Counted from the stretch's first letter, positions 1 through 9,203 are shown. The stretch is DNA of 33,150 bases from Gammaproteobacteria bacterium (GCA_018819205.1 JAHJQE010000094.1:1-33150), one strand, 5' to 3'. Translations and numbers: made by a program. The notes: a model not told the origin generated them from the letters alone.

Positions 1-18
1 CCGCCGTTACAACATCAT

Positions 19-918
<900 letters not shown>

Positions 919-960
919 TTAAGTCGCGATTGAAGTTCTCTCGCTCGCACCCTTTACATC

Positions 961-975
961 GCAAGCTCTGTGCCA
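961..975 (-). promoter_or_regulatory. Sigma-54 (-24/-12) promoter of nifH
   Basis: On the minus strand the sequence reads TGGCACAGAGCTTGC, a perfect match to TGGCAC-N5-TTGC with the invariant GG and GC ten bases apart. The predicted transcription start is near 949, giving a leader of about 58 bases before nifH. It lies in the nifH-draT gap, just ahead of the proposed draT start codon. Confidence 0.95.
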
Positions 976-1004
976 GCCCCCTTACAAAACCCCAAGCGAC
1001 TGAA

Positions 1005-1895
1005 ATGAAACAGAATCCCACTCAAGCGCAAACCCGCAAAGGGGATGGGGAACACAACAAGGAAGAGTGCTTTGTAGGAGTAGCGACAAGCCTGCCGCGC
1101 TACGCACGCCTGCCCATCAACCGCTGCAACCTGCCCGCCGACATCCTCGGCGGCCTCACCTACCAGCGCGCGCCCGTGCCACTTGAACTGGACGGCGTGG
1201 CCCAGTTCCACCACGGCTTGTTCGAACTGCTCGACACGCTGGACGACGCACACGAACGCGCACGCGCATTCAGCATCCACATGAATGCCTCCTTCTATCT
1301 CGACCAACCGGAACAAGCGGGCTACACCGAAAGCACGCTGCACAAACGACTCAAAGCCGACTACCTGCGCATGATGCGCGGCTGGAGTTTCGATTCGGAC
1401 GGCGCGGAAGGCGCGGCATTGAAAGGCTGGGTGGAATCCAGATTCGGATTGCTGCCCAGGCACCACGGCGGACAGATCAGGGACTTCTCCGGCGAGGCGT
1501 ACAGAAGATATCTGGAGATGCGCGCCACCGCGCTGTACGGCACCAACGCACTGGAAGCCCAGTTCGACCTGCTCTACACCTACTGCCAATACGAACTCGC
1601 CAGACAACATCCCGGCGAAACGCACCTCACCCTGTACCGCGGCGTGAACCGCATGGACGAACACGAGACCCTCTCCACACTAGAGAACAAAAATCGCATC
1701 GTCCTGCTCAACAACCTCAACTCCTTCACCTCCAACCGCGAACGCGCCGACGAATTCGGCGACTACCTGCTCACCGCACAAGTGCCGCTTGCCAAAGTGT
1801 TCTGCTATTCAAGATTGCTGCCGGGGATGTTGCAGGGGGAGGACGAGTACACGGTGCTGGGCGGGGTGTATGAGGTGGGGATGGCGGCGTATTGA
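1005..1895 (+). CDS. draT: NAD(+)-dinitrogenase-reductase ADP-D-ribosyltransferase
   Basis: DraT transfers ADP-ribose from NAD to an arginine of NifH (Arg101 here), switching nitrogenase off when ammonium appears or energy falls. The product carries the family's hallmark N-terminal stretch LPRYARLPINRCNLPADILG and an arginine-containing TLYRGVNRMDEH region typical of ADP-ribosyltransferases. From the ATG at 1005 it is 296 aa, about the usual DraT length; an upstream TTG at 930 would add 25 residues that do not look conserved and would overlap the nifH promoter. No strong ribosome-binding site is visible. It is divergent from nifH, as in other diazotrophs. The reversing hydrolase DraG is not in the window. 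Confidence 0.95.
   Translation: MKQNPTQAQTRKGDGEHNKEECFVGVATSLPRYARLPINRCNLPADILGGLTYQRAPVPLELDGVAQFHHGLFELLDTLDDAHERARAFSIHMNASFYLDQPEQAGYTESTLHKRLKADYLRMMRGWSFDSDGAEGAALKGWVESRFGLLPRHHGGQIRDFSGEAYRRYLEMRATALYGTNALEAQFDLLYTYCQYELARQHPGETHLTLYRGVNRMDEHETLSTLENKNRIVLLNNLNSFTSNRERADEFGDYLLTAQVPLAKVFCYSRLLPGMLQGEDEYTVLGGVYEVGMAAY
1073..1088. promoter_or_regulatory. NifA upstream activator site for nifH
   Basis: The sequence TGT-AGGAGTAGCG-ACA is an exact match to the palindromic NifA site TGT-N10-ACA. It is about 130 bases upstream of the predicted nifH start, the usual distance for looping to a sigma-54 promoter. It lies inside the draT reading frame if draT starts at 1005. An exact match occurs by chance about once in 4 kb, so the position relative to the promoter is what makes it convincing. 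Confidence 0.8.
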
Positions 1896-2037
1896 GATTC
1901 ATCGGCCAAGGTCTGCTATCGGCTGCTAACGGACGGTCGGATATATATGCCGGATATAGGCCCAATGGCATATTGCTGCAGCCAATGGTATTCGGTATAA
2001 GAATCCATTCGAAAATTCCAGATTTTTGTTTGCTGAC

Positions 2038-4440
2038 ATGAACAAGTACACTCTAGTAAAGCTGGTATTGCTGGAAAGTTTATTGTTTGCAATTGCGGGC
2101 TGTGGGGGAGGCGGGGCGTCCAGCCTATCCAACAATTCAAATCAAGCTCCGGCCGTTGTTTCCCTTCTTTCATTTCCCCTTAAAGAAGGTTTAAGAGTTT
2201 TAACCGAGTTTTCTGCAACAGCAAATTTCACTATCTCTGGCTCTTGCTATGGTTCGGCCACCAAAAGTAGTGTGGATGCAGTTTCATCAAGCTTTGAGAA
2301 CACCCCATCCTTCGCCATCTCATCAACGGAAACATATAATTTTACGACTTGCACTCCATCTACTTTCAGCGCAAGCGGCGTAAGCTACTTCGACACTGAC
2401 TTTCTCCCGCTGGGCTCTATTCGTGATGATGGTCAATACGGGGTGTATTTGTCAGCCCCCGTCATTCCAATATCAGTCAAAGTTGGGGACTCAGGTCCTA
2501 TTTCAACTGAGCAACTCTATACCGATAGCACAAAGTCAGTGCAGGATGGTCGTTCAGAACTTTCCTACGTGGTGGAAGCCGATAGTGCCGATTCCGCGAT
2601 AGTTGATTTTGTCAACAAAGTCTATGCAACCAGCAATGCGCTTCTTCAAACCTCACATAGTCGCTATAAGATAACAGCCTCTGGCGCGATGTCTCCAGTC
2701 TCACACGATATCCATCAGGCACCGTCATTTTCATTGCACTTGACCCCTCTGTCCGATACAAAGGCTCCATCGTTGCTTCGCACCTCGCCTTCAGGACCTT
2801 ATGCAGGGCCAGCCATTCCCATCTCGGCGGAATTTGATGAGACGTTGGATTGCTCTTATGTTCCTGCGGAAGTGATCACAATTGTTGCAAGCTCTGGTGC
2901 GCCTGTTCTGGGCAGGCTCAGTTGTCGTGGGCGGACTGTCACTTTTGTACCCGATGTTCCTTTGACGAACGGAGAAAGATATGCGGGAAATCTTCTCAGT
3001 AACGGAATAAAAGACTTGTCTGGAAACATCTCAGCGAGCTACTCACCTCTTGACTTCATTTGGGATTCAGCGGCTCCTACTGTCACAGCAACATCGCCAG
3101 CTAATTTGAAAAATGACGTGCCTATCACATCAAATATCTCCATCACATTCAGCGAGTACATCCAAATCCCTTCCGGTGTATCAGGCCTGTCAATTAGCTC
3201 CGCATCAGGAGTGGTAAGTGGTGTCGAAACATTTGATCGCAGTACAAACAAGCTCAGTTTTATTCCAGATGCACCACTTCAGCCAGGTACGGTGTACAGC
3301 GTCACTCTGAATGGGCAAGTAACCGATTATCTTTTGAACCCGATAGGCCCTGACTACACATGGAGCTTTACTACTGACCCCACTTTCAGAGACAAAATTG
3401 TCACTTCGATAGGTGCTGCCCCATCTTCTGTGGCAATCGGTGATGTAAATGGAGATGGAAAGGCTGACCTTCTTGTAGCGACCGGAGGAAGCGCCAATCC
3501 CGCAAATGCATACAAGCTCTTTGTGTATCTTCAAAATGCGGGCGGCGGCTTGAATTCGCCAGTGAAATACGCGACCAGTGCGAGCTTCAACAAAGTTATT
3601 CAAAGCATAAAGATCGGTGATATCAATAATGATGGCAGAAATGATGTTGTTACTGCTAGAAACACCTCCGGGATGGAGGTATATCTGCAAAACGTGGCCG
3701 GAACCTTGGATCCCGCTGTGCTGTATTCAAACAATGCCTCAACTATTGATCTTGCCGATTTGAACAATGACGGTTTGCTGGATGTAGTTCAGTATTTTGG
3801 CGTTAATGTAATGCTGCAAAATCTCAATGGCACACTAGGCTTATCAACTGTATATCCTCATCCCCAAAATAACTGGGGCGGCAGCGGCGGTATAGGTGAT
3901 TTGAATGCTGACAACATGCCCGATATCGCCGCTCTTGTCGGGTCATCAAATGAGTTTTGCGTGCTGCCTCAGTCAGGTGCAGGTGCATTTTCCCTTTCCG
4001 CGTGCTACAGCACGGGCGTTGCATTCACCGCATTGAGCGATCTGTCGATAGGGGATGTGAACGGAGATTCATTAGCGGATGTAGCTGTTGTGTATGGAGG
4101 TAATGCCCCTACGTCCAAGCTTGGAATCTTCTATCAAAATGCTGGTGTGCTGCAACCTGTGATCAACTATAACTCACTCGACATCCCAACTCAGGTGGAG
4201 ATCGCTGATATGACCGGGGATGGCTTGATGGATGTTGTAGTTCTACACGATGGATGGGATCGTATTGGAATCTATAGGCAGTTGGCGAACGGCGGCGGGT
4301 TGCAAGCCGAGAAGCTTTACATGCTACCCATATATAGCGCAAATAGCCAAATGACAGTGGACGACCTAAATGGTGATGGGAAGGCTGATGTTGTTGTCGT
4401 TGATATCAACAACGGTTTGACAATCTATTACCACTACTGA
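2038..4440 (+). CDS. Lipoprotein with Ig-like domains and seven FG-GAP/VCBS repeats
   Basis: Predicted surface or periplasmic lipoprotein of 800 aa, probably structural, adhesive or ligand-binding. The N-terminus is a lipoprotein signal peptide ending in the lipobox AIAGC at about residue 22, followed by a Gly-rich linker. Roughly residues 240-450 hold two Ig-like (Big_5/SbsA type) domains with recurring FVPD.PL..G..Y and FIPDAPLQPGTVY motifs. The C-terminal half has seven calcium-loop repeats such as IGDVNGDGKADLLVA, IGDINNDGRNDVVTA, LADLNNDGLLDVV and VDDLNGDGKADVVVV, the number expected for a seven-bladed beta-propeller. The ATG at 2038 is preferred over a TTG at 2026 because it begins the signal peptide. 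The gene is visibly AT-richer than its neighbours and separates draT from the other nif-linked genes, which suggests a later insertion. Confidence 0.85.
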   Translation: MNKYTLVKLVLLESLLFAIAGCGGGGASSLSNNSNQAPAVVSLLSFPLKEGLRVLTEFSATANFTISGSCYGSATKSSVDAVSSSFENTPSFAISSTETYNFTTCTPSTFSASGVSYFDTDFLPLGSIRDDGQYGVYLSAPVIPISVKVGDSGPISTEQLYTDSTKSVQDGRSELSYVVEADSADSAIVDFVNKVYATSNALLQTSHSRYKITASGAMSPVSHDIHQAPSFSLHLTPLSDTKAPSLLRTSPSGPYAGPAIPISAEFDETLDCSYVPAEVITIVASSGAPVLGRLSCRGRTVTFVPDVPLTNGERYAGNLLSNGIKDLSGNISASYSPLDFIWDSAAPTVTATSPANLKNDVPITSNISITFSEYIQIPSGVSGLSISSASGVVSGVETFDRSTNKLSFIPDAPLQPGTVYSVTLNGQVTDYLLNPIGPDYTWSFTTDPTFRDKIVTSIGAAPSSVAIGDVNGDGKADLLVATGGSANPANAYKLFVYLQNAGGGLNSPVKYATSASFNKVIQSIKIGDINNDGRNDVVTARNTSGMEVYLQNVAGTLDPAVLYSNNASTIDLADLNNDGLLDVVQYFGVNVMLQNLNGTLGLSTVYPHPQNNWGGSGGIGDLNADNMPDIAALVGSSNEFCVLPQSGAGAFSLSACYSTGVAFTALSDLSIGDVNGDSLADVAVVYGGNAPTSKLGIFYQNAGVLQPVINYNSLDIPTQVEIADMTGDGLMDVVVLHDGWDRIGIYRQLANGGGLQAEKLYMLPIYSANSQMTVDDLNGDGKADVVVVDINNGLTIYYHY

Positions 4441-4511
4441 CAAGAGCGTTAGGAGTATCAATTGGGTCAGCATCGCATTTGATTTGAGCCAACTGAAACG
4501 ACCGCAATGGA

Positions 4512-4706
4512 TTAGGATGCGACGGTCGCATTCTCCCTATCCATCTCCTTGGCCGACTTCTTGCTCAACACCTCCCAATAGCACTCTGCAACACCGACTG
4601 ACCTCAGTCTGATCCCTGCAATCCCAACAACCGCCGCGCTCTCAGGCGGCGCATCGCGGTTGTAGGCATTCCGACATCGCCAGCGTTCGTTGTGGCGTCG
4701 CGTTTG
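4512..4706 (-). other. Start-less open frame, possible gene remnant
   Basis: Within the 288-base gap before the glutathione S-transferase gene, the minus strand is open for 65 codons between stops and ends CYWEVLSKKSAKEMDRENATVAS. The composition looks protein-like, but I see no ATG, GTG or TTG early in the frame and recognise no family. It could be the tail of a decayed gene or chance. The rest of the gap shows no clear gene. Confidence 0.2.
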
Positions 4707-4707
4707 T
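4661..4707 (+). promoter_or_regulatory. Possible NifA site and weak sigma-54-like promoter
   Basis: An exact TGT-N10-ACA lies at 4661-4676, followed by TGGCGTCGCGTTTGT at 4693-4707. The latter resembles a -24/-12 element with correct spacing but has T in place of the near-invariant C at -12. The NifA site is closer to the promoter than usual. This could link the downstream glutathione S-transferase gene to nif control, but the match is weak. Confidence 0.3.
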
Positions 4708-4728
4708 TATTCACTTTGGGAATCGACG

Positions 4729-5346
4729 ATGAAGTTCTACATGACACCCGGTTCGTGTTCGACCGGCATCCACATCCTGCTTGAAGAGCTGGAGCTGGTG
4801 TTCGAGGTGTATCTGGTCAACCTGATGGCGGGCGACCATCTGCGGCCGGAGAACCTTGCGGTGAATCCCAAGGCCACCATCCCGACGCTGGTACGCGACG
4901 ATGGTTCGGTAATCACCGAGTTCCAGGCCATCGCCTGGTGGCTGGCGCGCAAATATCCAAAAGCGAAGTTGTTGCCGGACGATGTGGAGGGCGAGGTGCG
5001 CGTGATCGAGACGCTGGATTACGTGGTGGGCACGATCCACGGTTCCGGTTACACGCGCATCTTCACCACTGAGAACTATTCACCCAACGCAGCGGAACAC
5101 GAAGCGATCCAGGCGCGTGGGCGCGAGATCGTGCGCAAAGGTTTTGCGCTGATGAACGAGGTGTTGGCTGACAAGGAATATGTGGTCGGCCATTTCAGCA
5201 TCGCGGATGCAGCCTTGTTCTATGTGGAATTCTGGGCGGACAAGATCAAGCTGGAACTGCCGACAAACTGTCTCGCGCATTACCAGCGCATGCTGCAACG
5301 CCCGGCGGTGCGGCGCGTGCTGATGGAAGAAGGGTACCGGGTTTGA
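4729..5346 (+). CDS. Glutathione S-transferase family protein
   Basis: Cytosolic GST-fold protein of 205 aa. The N-terminal thioredoxin-like half starts MKFYMTPGSCSTGIHILLEE, with the Ser/Cys near the glutathione thiol position, and contains NPKATIPTLV with the cis-proline and the ITEFQAIAWWLA region that holds the gamma-glutamyl group. The C-terminal helical half has the FSIADAALFYVEFW N-capping box region. The ATG at 4729 is chosen over a codon 13 residues upstream because the fold starts there; the ribosome-binding site is weak. GSTs are common passengers of nif clusters, where they may serve in metal or redox handling. That role is inference, and the substrate is unknown. Confidence 0.85.
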   Translation: MKFYMTPGSCSTGIHILLEELELVFEVYLVNLMAGDHLRPENLAVNPKATIPTLVRDDGSVITEFQAIAWWLARKYPKAKLLPDDVEGEVRVIETLDYVVGTIHGSGYTRIFTTENYSPNAAEHEAIQARGREIVRKGFALMNEVLADKEYVVGHFSIADAALFYVEFWADKIKLELPTNCLAHYQRMLQRPAVRRVLMEEGYRV

Positions 5347-5373
5347 TTCGGTAGCCCGTTACACCAGAGTGCC

Positions 5374-5497
5374 GTCATACCCGCGCAAGCCGGTATCCAG
5401 ATGATTGGATCATCCGGCGCGCAAGCGCGGCAACATTTGGCTCTGACCGCTATGCGGAGTATTTTTTTGGCTGGATACCGGCCTTCGCCGGTATGAC
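5374..5497. repeat. Palindromic intergenic element (copy A, divergent)
   Basis: Inverted arms GTCATACCCGCGCAAGCC... at 5374-5400 and its near complement at 5471-5497 flank a 70-base centre that contains a small GCGCGCAAGCGCGG hairpin. It belongs to the same class as the copies at 10310, 25298 and 27336 but has ATACC in place of ATTCC in its arms. It may also act as a terminator-like hairpin between the GST gene and the iron-sulfur gene. Confidence 0.8.
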
Positions 5498-5531
5498 GAG
5501 ATACTGAACTTTCGGAATTTGCGTACACATC

Positions 5532-6923
5532 ATGAATGGAAACAACTCACCTCTAAAGACCCAACTCGACTGGTCTGCATACGAGAGCTACGGCAGTTTT
5601 GGCAGCTTCGATTTCGGTGGTTTCGGCGAGAGCGAAGCAGCGCCCGCAGCTGGCGGCGGTTATGCCAAGGCGGCGGCGGTGTGCATGGGCAAGCGTCATT
5701 GCCAGAACAAAGACACCGGTGTGATGTGCCCCAGCTATCGCGCTACCGGCGACGAGAAGCATTCCACGCATCATCGCGCAATCACGCTCAAGGCGGCACT
5801 CGATGGCGAACTGGGTGCGCAGCCTTTCCTGAGTAAAGAGTTGGCCGAGGCGATGGAGTATTGCGTGAGTTGCAAAGGCTGCAAGAGTGAGTGTCCGCAT
5901 GGTGTGGACATGGCACTGCTGCGCGTGGAAGCATTGGCGCAGCGTTGGCAACAACTCGGGCGCATTCCTTTGCGCGAGCGCTTGTTCGCGTTCACGCCGC
6001 GCTATGCAAAACAGCTGAAGCATCTCAACTGGCTAAGCGCGCTGCGCGCACGCATCCCCTTGCTGGCAAAAGGGATGGAGCGCTGGCTGGGCATCGCCGC
6101 GAAACGTTCGCTGCCCAAAGCAGCGGCGCAGGATTTCATTTCCTCGCAACCCAAATCGGTCACGATGACCGAAGGCGCGCGCGAGGTCGTGCTGCTGGTG
6201 GATACCTTCTCCAACCATCTCGACCCGCACATCGCGCAGGCGGCACTGGATGTGTTGCAAAGCGCGGGTTACACGGTGCACATCGCGCAACCTGCAGCAG
6301 GTGAACGTGCGCTGTGTTGTGGTCGCACTTTCCATTCCAACGGATTGATAGACGAAGCGCGCGCGGAAGCGACACGTTTGCTGGATGTGTTGTCGCCGTT
6401 CGCGGAACGCGGGCTGCCGATCATCGGGCTGGAGCCTTCCTGTCTGCTGATGTTGCGCGACGAATACCACTCTCTGGGGCTGGGCGAGCGCGTGGGCAAG
6501 GTCGCCAGCGCCGCATTGCTGCTGGAGGAGTTCCTTGCGCGCGAACACGATGCGAAGCGACTACAGATCGCATTCCAGCCTGTGCACGGCAAGGTGCTGG
6601 TGCACGGCCACTGTCACCAAAAGGCGTTCGGTGTGATGCCCGCTGTGGCAAAGGTGTTGGGACTGGTGCCGGACTTGCAGGCGGAGTTCATCGAATCGAG
6701 TTGCTGCGGCATGGCCGGCTCGTTCGGCATGGAGGCCGAGCACTACGACGTGTCGATGCGGATGGGCGAACTCTCGTTGCTGCCGACGGTGCGATCCGCC
6801 ACTACGGACACATTACTGGTAGCCAACGGCACCAGTTGCCGCCATCAGATCCGCGATGGCGCGGCGCGCGAGCCTTTGCATCTGGCACAGGTGCTGCAGC
6901 GTGCCCTGCAGCAGGCGAGTTGA
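5532..6923 (+). CDS. Two-[4Fe-4S] iron-sulfur protein with CCG domains
   Basis: 463-aa redox protein resembling the C-terminal iron-sulfur half of FAD-linked oxidase/Fe-S fusion proteins and of GlpC/LldE-type heterodisulfide-reductase-like subunits. After a Gly/Phe-rich N-terminus (residues 18-40), two cluster-binding Cys motifs appear: CMGKRHCQNKDTGVMCPSY and CVSCKGCKSECPHG. Two cysteine-rich CCG domains follow, marked by ALCCGRTFHSNG and SSCCGMAGSFGME. The FAD-binding and oxidase domains of the large fusions are missing, so it probably works with a separate flavoprotein or as an electron relay. The ATG at 5532 lacks a strong ribosome-binding site. The nif setting suggests, but does not prove, an electron-transfer role in nitrogen fixation. 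Confidence 0.8.
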   Translation: MNGNNSPLKTQLDWSAYESYGSFGSFDFGGFGESEAAPAAGGGYAKAAAVCMGKRHCQNKDTGVMCPSYRATGDEKHSTHHRAITLKAALDGELGAQPFLSKELAEAMEYCVSCKGCKSECPHGVDMALLRVEALAQRWQQLGRIPLRERLFAFTPRYAKQLKHLNWLSALRARIPLLAKGMERWLGIAAKRSLPKAAAQDFISSQPKSVTMTEGAREVVLLVDTFSNHLDPHIAQAALDVLQSAGYTVHIAQPAAGERALCCGRTFHSNGLIDEARAEATRLLDVLSPFAERGLPIIGLEPSCLLMLRDEYHSLGLGERVGKVASAALLLEEFLAREHDAKRLQIAFQPVHGKVLVHGHCHQKAFGVMPAVAKVLGLVPDLQAEFIESSCCGMAGSFGMEAEHYDVSMRMGELSLLPTVRSATTDTLLVANGTSCRHQIRDGAAREPLHLAQVLQRALQQAS

Positions 6924-7020
6924 ACCCAGGCCTGTTCGTCCGTGCCGAAAAGACGAGTAGACTTTCGCATGCGGCCCAAATGATTCTCACGCCGCTTAGT
7001 TCCGGTCAACAGGAGGACGC

Positions 7021-7785
7021 ATGCGCATCACCACGCTCGGTTGCAGCGCCAGCATCACCGGCGAACTGCGCACCACTTGTTACAAGGTGGATGAAGACAT
7101 CCTGATCGATGCCGGCACCGGCGCGGGCGAACTGAGCCTGGCGCAAGCCATCGCCATAGACTGCGTGTTTCTCACCCATGCCCATCTCGACCACTGCGCA
7201 TTCGTGCCCATGCTAGCCGATGCTGCGGGCAGCTTTCGCGATGCACCGTTGAACGTATATGCACTGCCGGAGACCATCGCCATCCTGAAGCAGCACATGC
7301 TGAACGGACAACTATGGCCGGATTACACCGTGCAGCCGACGCCGGAGCATCCCTGGCTACGCCTGCTGCCGATACATCCTGGCGAGACGGTGGTGGTGAA
7401 AGGCAGGCGTATCACCGCCCTGCCTGCGCGTCATTCCGTGCCCTGCGTCGCCTACCAGGTGGACAGCGGCGCAGCAAGTTGGGTATACAGCGCGGACACC
7501 ACTTTGTGCGAGGATTTCTGGCTGGCACTGAACCACATCGACACCCTGCGCTACCTGCTGGTGGAGAACACCTTCCGCAACGAAGACTCGGCAGGTGCCC
7601 AGCGCTCCGGACATCACACGGCGCAACTGTTGGCGCTGGGACTGCACCTGCTGCAGCGCCCGGTGGAGCTGTTCATCGTGCATACGGAAGCCGGCTATGA
7701 GGACGTGACCCGCGACGAAGTGTTGCAAGCAGCGGGCGCATTCCAACCACAGATGCTGCAGCGCGGACACGTGTTTGAACTTTAG
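7021..7785 (+). CDS. Metallo-beta-lactamase-fold protein (cyclic-nucleotide phosphodiesterase-like)
   Basis: 254-aa hydrolase of the metallo-beta-lactamase fold. The metal-binding motif HxHxDH is visible as THAHLDH at residues 52-58 (His53, His55, Asp57, His58), with further candidate ligands in PARHSVP and in the YSADTT strand. The overall pattern resembles class II 3',5'-cyclic-nucleotide phosphodiesterases and related RNase Z-like enzymes; the true substrate cannot be told from sequence. It starts at an ATG with a strong AGGAGG seven bases upstream, 97 bases after the iron-sulfur gene. A hairpin at 7812-7838 probably ends its transcript. Confidence 0.8.
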   Translation: MRITTLGCSASITGELRTTCYKVDEDILIDAGTGAGELSLAQAIAIDCVFLTHAHLDHCAFVPMLADAAGSFRDAPLNVYALPETIAILKQHMLNGQLWPDYTVQPTPEHPWLRLLPIHPGETVVVKGRRITALPARHSVPCVAYQVDSGAASWVYSADTTLCEDFWLALNHIDTLRYLLVENTFRNEDSAGAQRSGHHTAQLLALGLHLLQRPVELFIVHTEAGYEDVTRDEVLQAAGAFQPQMLQRGHVFEL

Positions 7786-7811
7786 GCTGACGCTCTACCC
7801 CCGTACCCATT

Positions 7812-7842
7812 CCCGACAACGGTTTAGCCTTTGTCGGGTTTG
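7812..7842 (+). terminator. Hairpin terminator after the MBL-fold gene
   Basis: An 8-bp perfect stem, CCCGACAA at 7812-7819 and TTGTCGGG at 7831-7838, with an 11-base loop and a short T run. The T run is weak, so termination may be partial. Confidence 0.5.
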
Positions 7843-7892
7843 CTACCAAGTTCCCCGCCCCACAAACCCCGCCGTTACAGGCTTAGCGCCGC

Positions 7893-7907
7893 TGGCGCGA
7901 TTATTGC
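7893..7907 (+). promoter_or_regulatory. Sigma-54 promoter of the SIR2-hemerythrin-nifZ cluster
   Basis: TGGCGCGATTATTGC matches TGGCAC-N5-TTGC at all but one position, with GG and GC at the correct spacing. The predicted start near 7919 gives a leader of about 26 bases that includes the CAGGAG ribosome-binding site at 7931. A near NifA site, TGT-N10-ACC at 7832-7847 (one mismatch), lies about 80 bases upstream of the predicted start. Confidence 0.75.
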
Positions 7908-7944
7908 GAATGGTATGGCATCCCTACTGACAGGAGTCATACCC

Positions 7945-8802
7945 ATGAGCAAAGCATTCGACGATATCTTTACCGGCCTGCGCGACGGCAGCGTCGTGCC
8001 CTATCTCGGCCCCGGCGCGCTGAGCGGCGTGACCGATGCCAATGGCAAGGCGATCCCTGCCGACAGCGACAGCCTGATCCTGGCGATGAACAACGGCCAG
8101 CCGATGGCACCGAAGCTGATGTATGAATTCCCGCGCGCGGCGATGAATATCGAGCTGAAGCGCGGCCGCAAGGCGGTGAACAATTTCCTCGACGCGACCT
8201 ACAAGGACACGCAGTGGAGCAGTTCCGAGTTGCACACATGGCTGGCCGCGCAGAAGCTGCCCTATGTGATCGACGCCAACCGCGACACGCAGATGCAACT
8301 GCAATACGCCGCCACACCGCACACGCTGGTGGTGGGTATCGCGCGCATGTCGGGCACGGCGTTCCGTTTCAAGCTCTATCACTACGACGGCACAAGCTAC
8401 ACCTCCGTCGAACAGGAAGCGGTCGATAGCAGCCTGCCCATCCTGTTCAAGCCGCTGGGCACACCGACACCGGAATCGAACTACATCGCCTCCGATGCCG
8501 ACTTCGTCGATTACATCACCGAACTGATGGGTGGCTTTGCCATCCCGTCCTTCATCAAACGCGCGCGACAGAACAAGCGCTATGTGACGCTGGGTCTGCG
8601 CCTGAACCGCGACACCGACCGCATGGTGTTCTCCGATGTGATCTTCGGCGCAGATAAACCCGCCGGCTGGGCGCTGATCCCGCACCCGACAGACAAGGAG
8701 AAGCGCTACCTCGATCGTCTCAACATCGAGATCGTGAACGCCGATGTGGCCGATCTGCTCGCCGCCGCCCAAGGCGTGGACAGCGCGCTGGAAGCTGCAT
8801 GA
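7945..8802 (+). CDS. SIR2-like protein, nif-associated
   Basis: 285-aa protein whose N-terminus (DGSVVPYLGPGALSG, about residues 11-25) resembles the nucleotide-binding start of SIR2-family Rossmann proteins. The classic sirtuin signatures (GAGxS, NxD, catalytic His) are not evident, so deacylase activity is doubtful. The rest is an uncharacterised alpha/beta protein. The ATG at 7945 follows CAGGAG; the frame is open 38 codons further upstream but that stretch overlaps the sigma-54 promoter. It is first in a coupled cluster, and its stop overlaps the hemerythrin start (ATGA). Control by NifA is inferred from the promoter. Confidence 0.65.
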   Translation: MSKAFDDIFTGLRDGSVVPYLGPGALSGVTDANGKAIPADSDSLILAMNNGQPMAPKLMYEFPRAAMNIELKRGRKAVNNFLDATYKDTQWSSSELHTWLAAQKLPYVIDANRDTQMQLQYAATPHTLVVGIARMSGTAFRFKLYHYDGTSYTSVEQEAVDSSLPILFKPLGTPTPESNYIASDADFVDYITELMGGFAIPSFIKRARQNKRYVTLGLRLNRDTDRMVFSDVIFGADKPAGWALIPHPTDKEKRYLDRLNIEIVNADVADLLAAAQGVDSALEAA

Positions 8803-9203
8803 CGCATCCCGCGACATGGGACGATGCGCGCCATACTTTGGGGATTGCGGAGTTCGACGATACACACCGCGAGTTCATCGCGCAGGTGGCCGCGCTCAAT
8901 GCGGCCAGCGCGGCCGAGTTCCCGGAGCTGTTCCAGACGCTGGTCGCACATACCCGAGAACATTTCATCGCAGAGGGTAAACTGATGCGCGAATCGAAAT
9001 ATCGCGGCCTGCCGGAACACGAGGGCGAGCATCACCGCGTGCTGGGCGAGATGCAACAGCTCAACCGCAGCCTCAAGCGCGGCCACCTGCCGCTGGTGCG
9101 CGCCTATGTGAAGGAAGGCCTGATGGACTGGTTCGACACGCACGTCGCCATGATGGACGCGGCACTGGCGATGCACCTGAAGAAACAGAAGGAGACGGTA
9201 TGA
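8799..9203 (+). CDS. Hemerythrin-domain protein
   Basis: 134-aa single-domain hemerythrin that would bind O2 at a di-iron site. The ligand set is complete: His23 (DTHREF), His55 and Glu59 (REHFIAEG), His74 and His78 (PEHEGEHH), His115 and Asp120 (DTHVAMMD). Its start overlaps the SIR2-like stop (ATGA at 8799-8802) and its end overlaps the nifZ start (9200-9203), so the three genes are probably translated together. In a nif operon an O2-scavenging, O2-sensing or iron-storage role is plausible; this is inference. Confidence 0.9.
   Translation: MTHPATWDDARHTLGIAEFDDTHREFIAQVAALNAASAAEFPELFQTLVAHTREHFIAEGKLMRESKYRGLPEHEGEHHRVLGEMQQLNRSLKRGHLPLVRAYVKEGLMDWFDTHVAMMDAALAMHLKKQKETV

Noticed and set aside
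954-1664. 236-codon minus-strand frame over draT
   Set aside because: Shadow of draT in GC-rich coding sequence; the protein has no family features.
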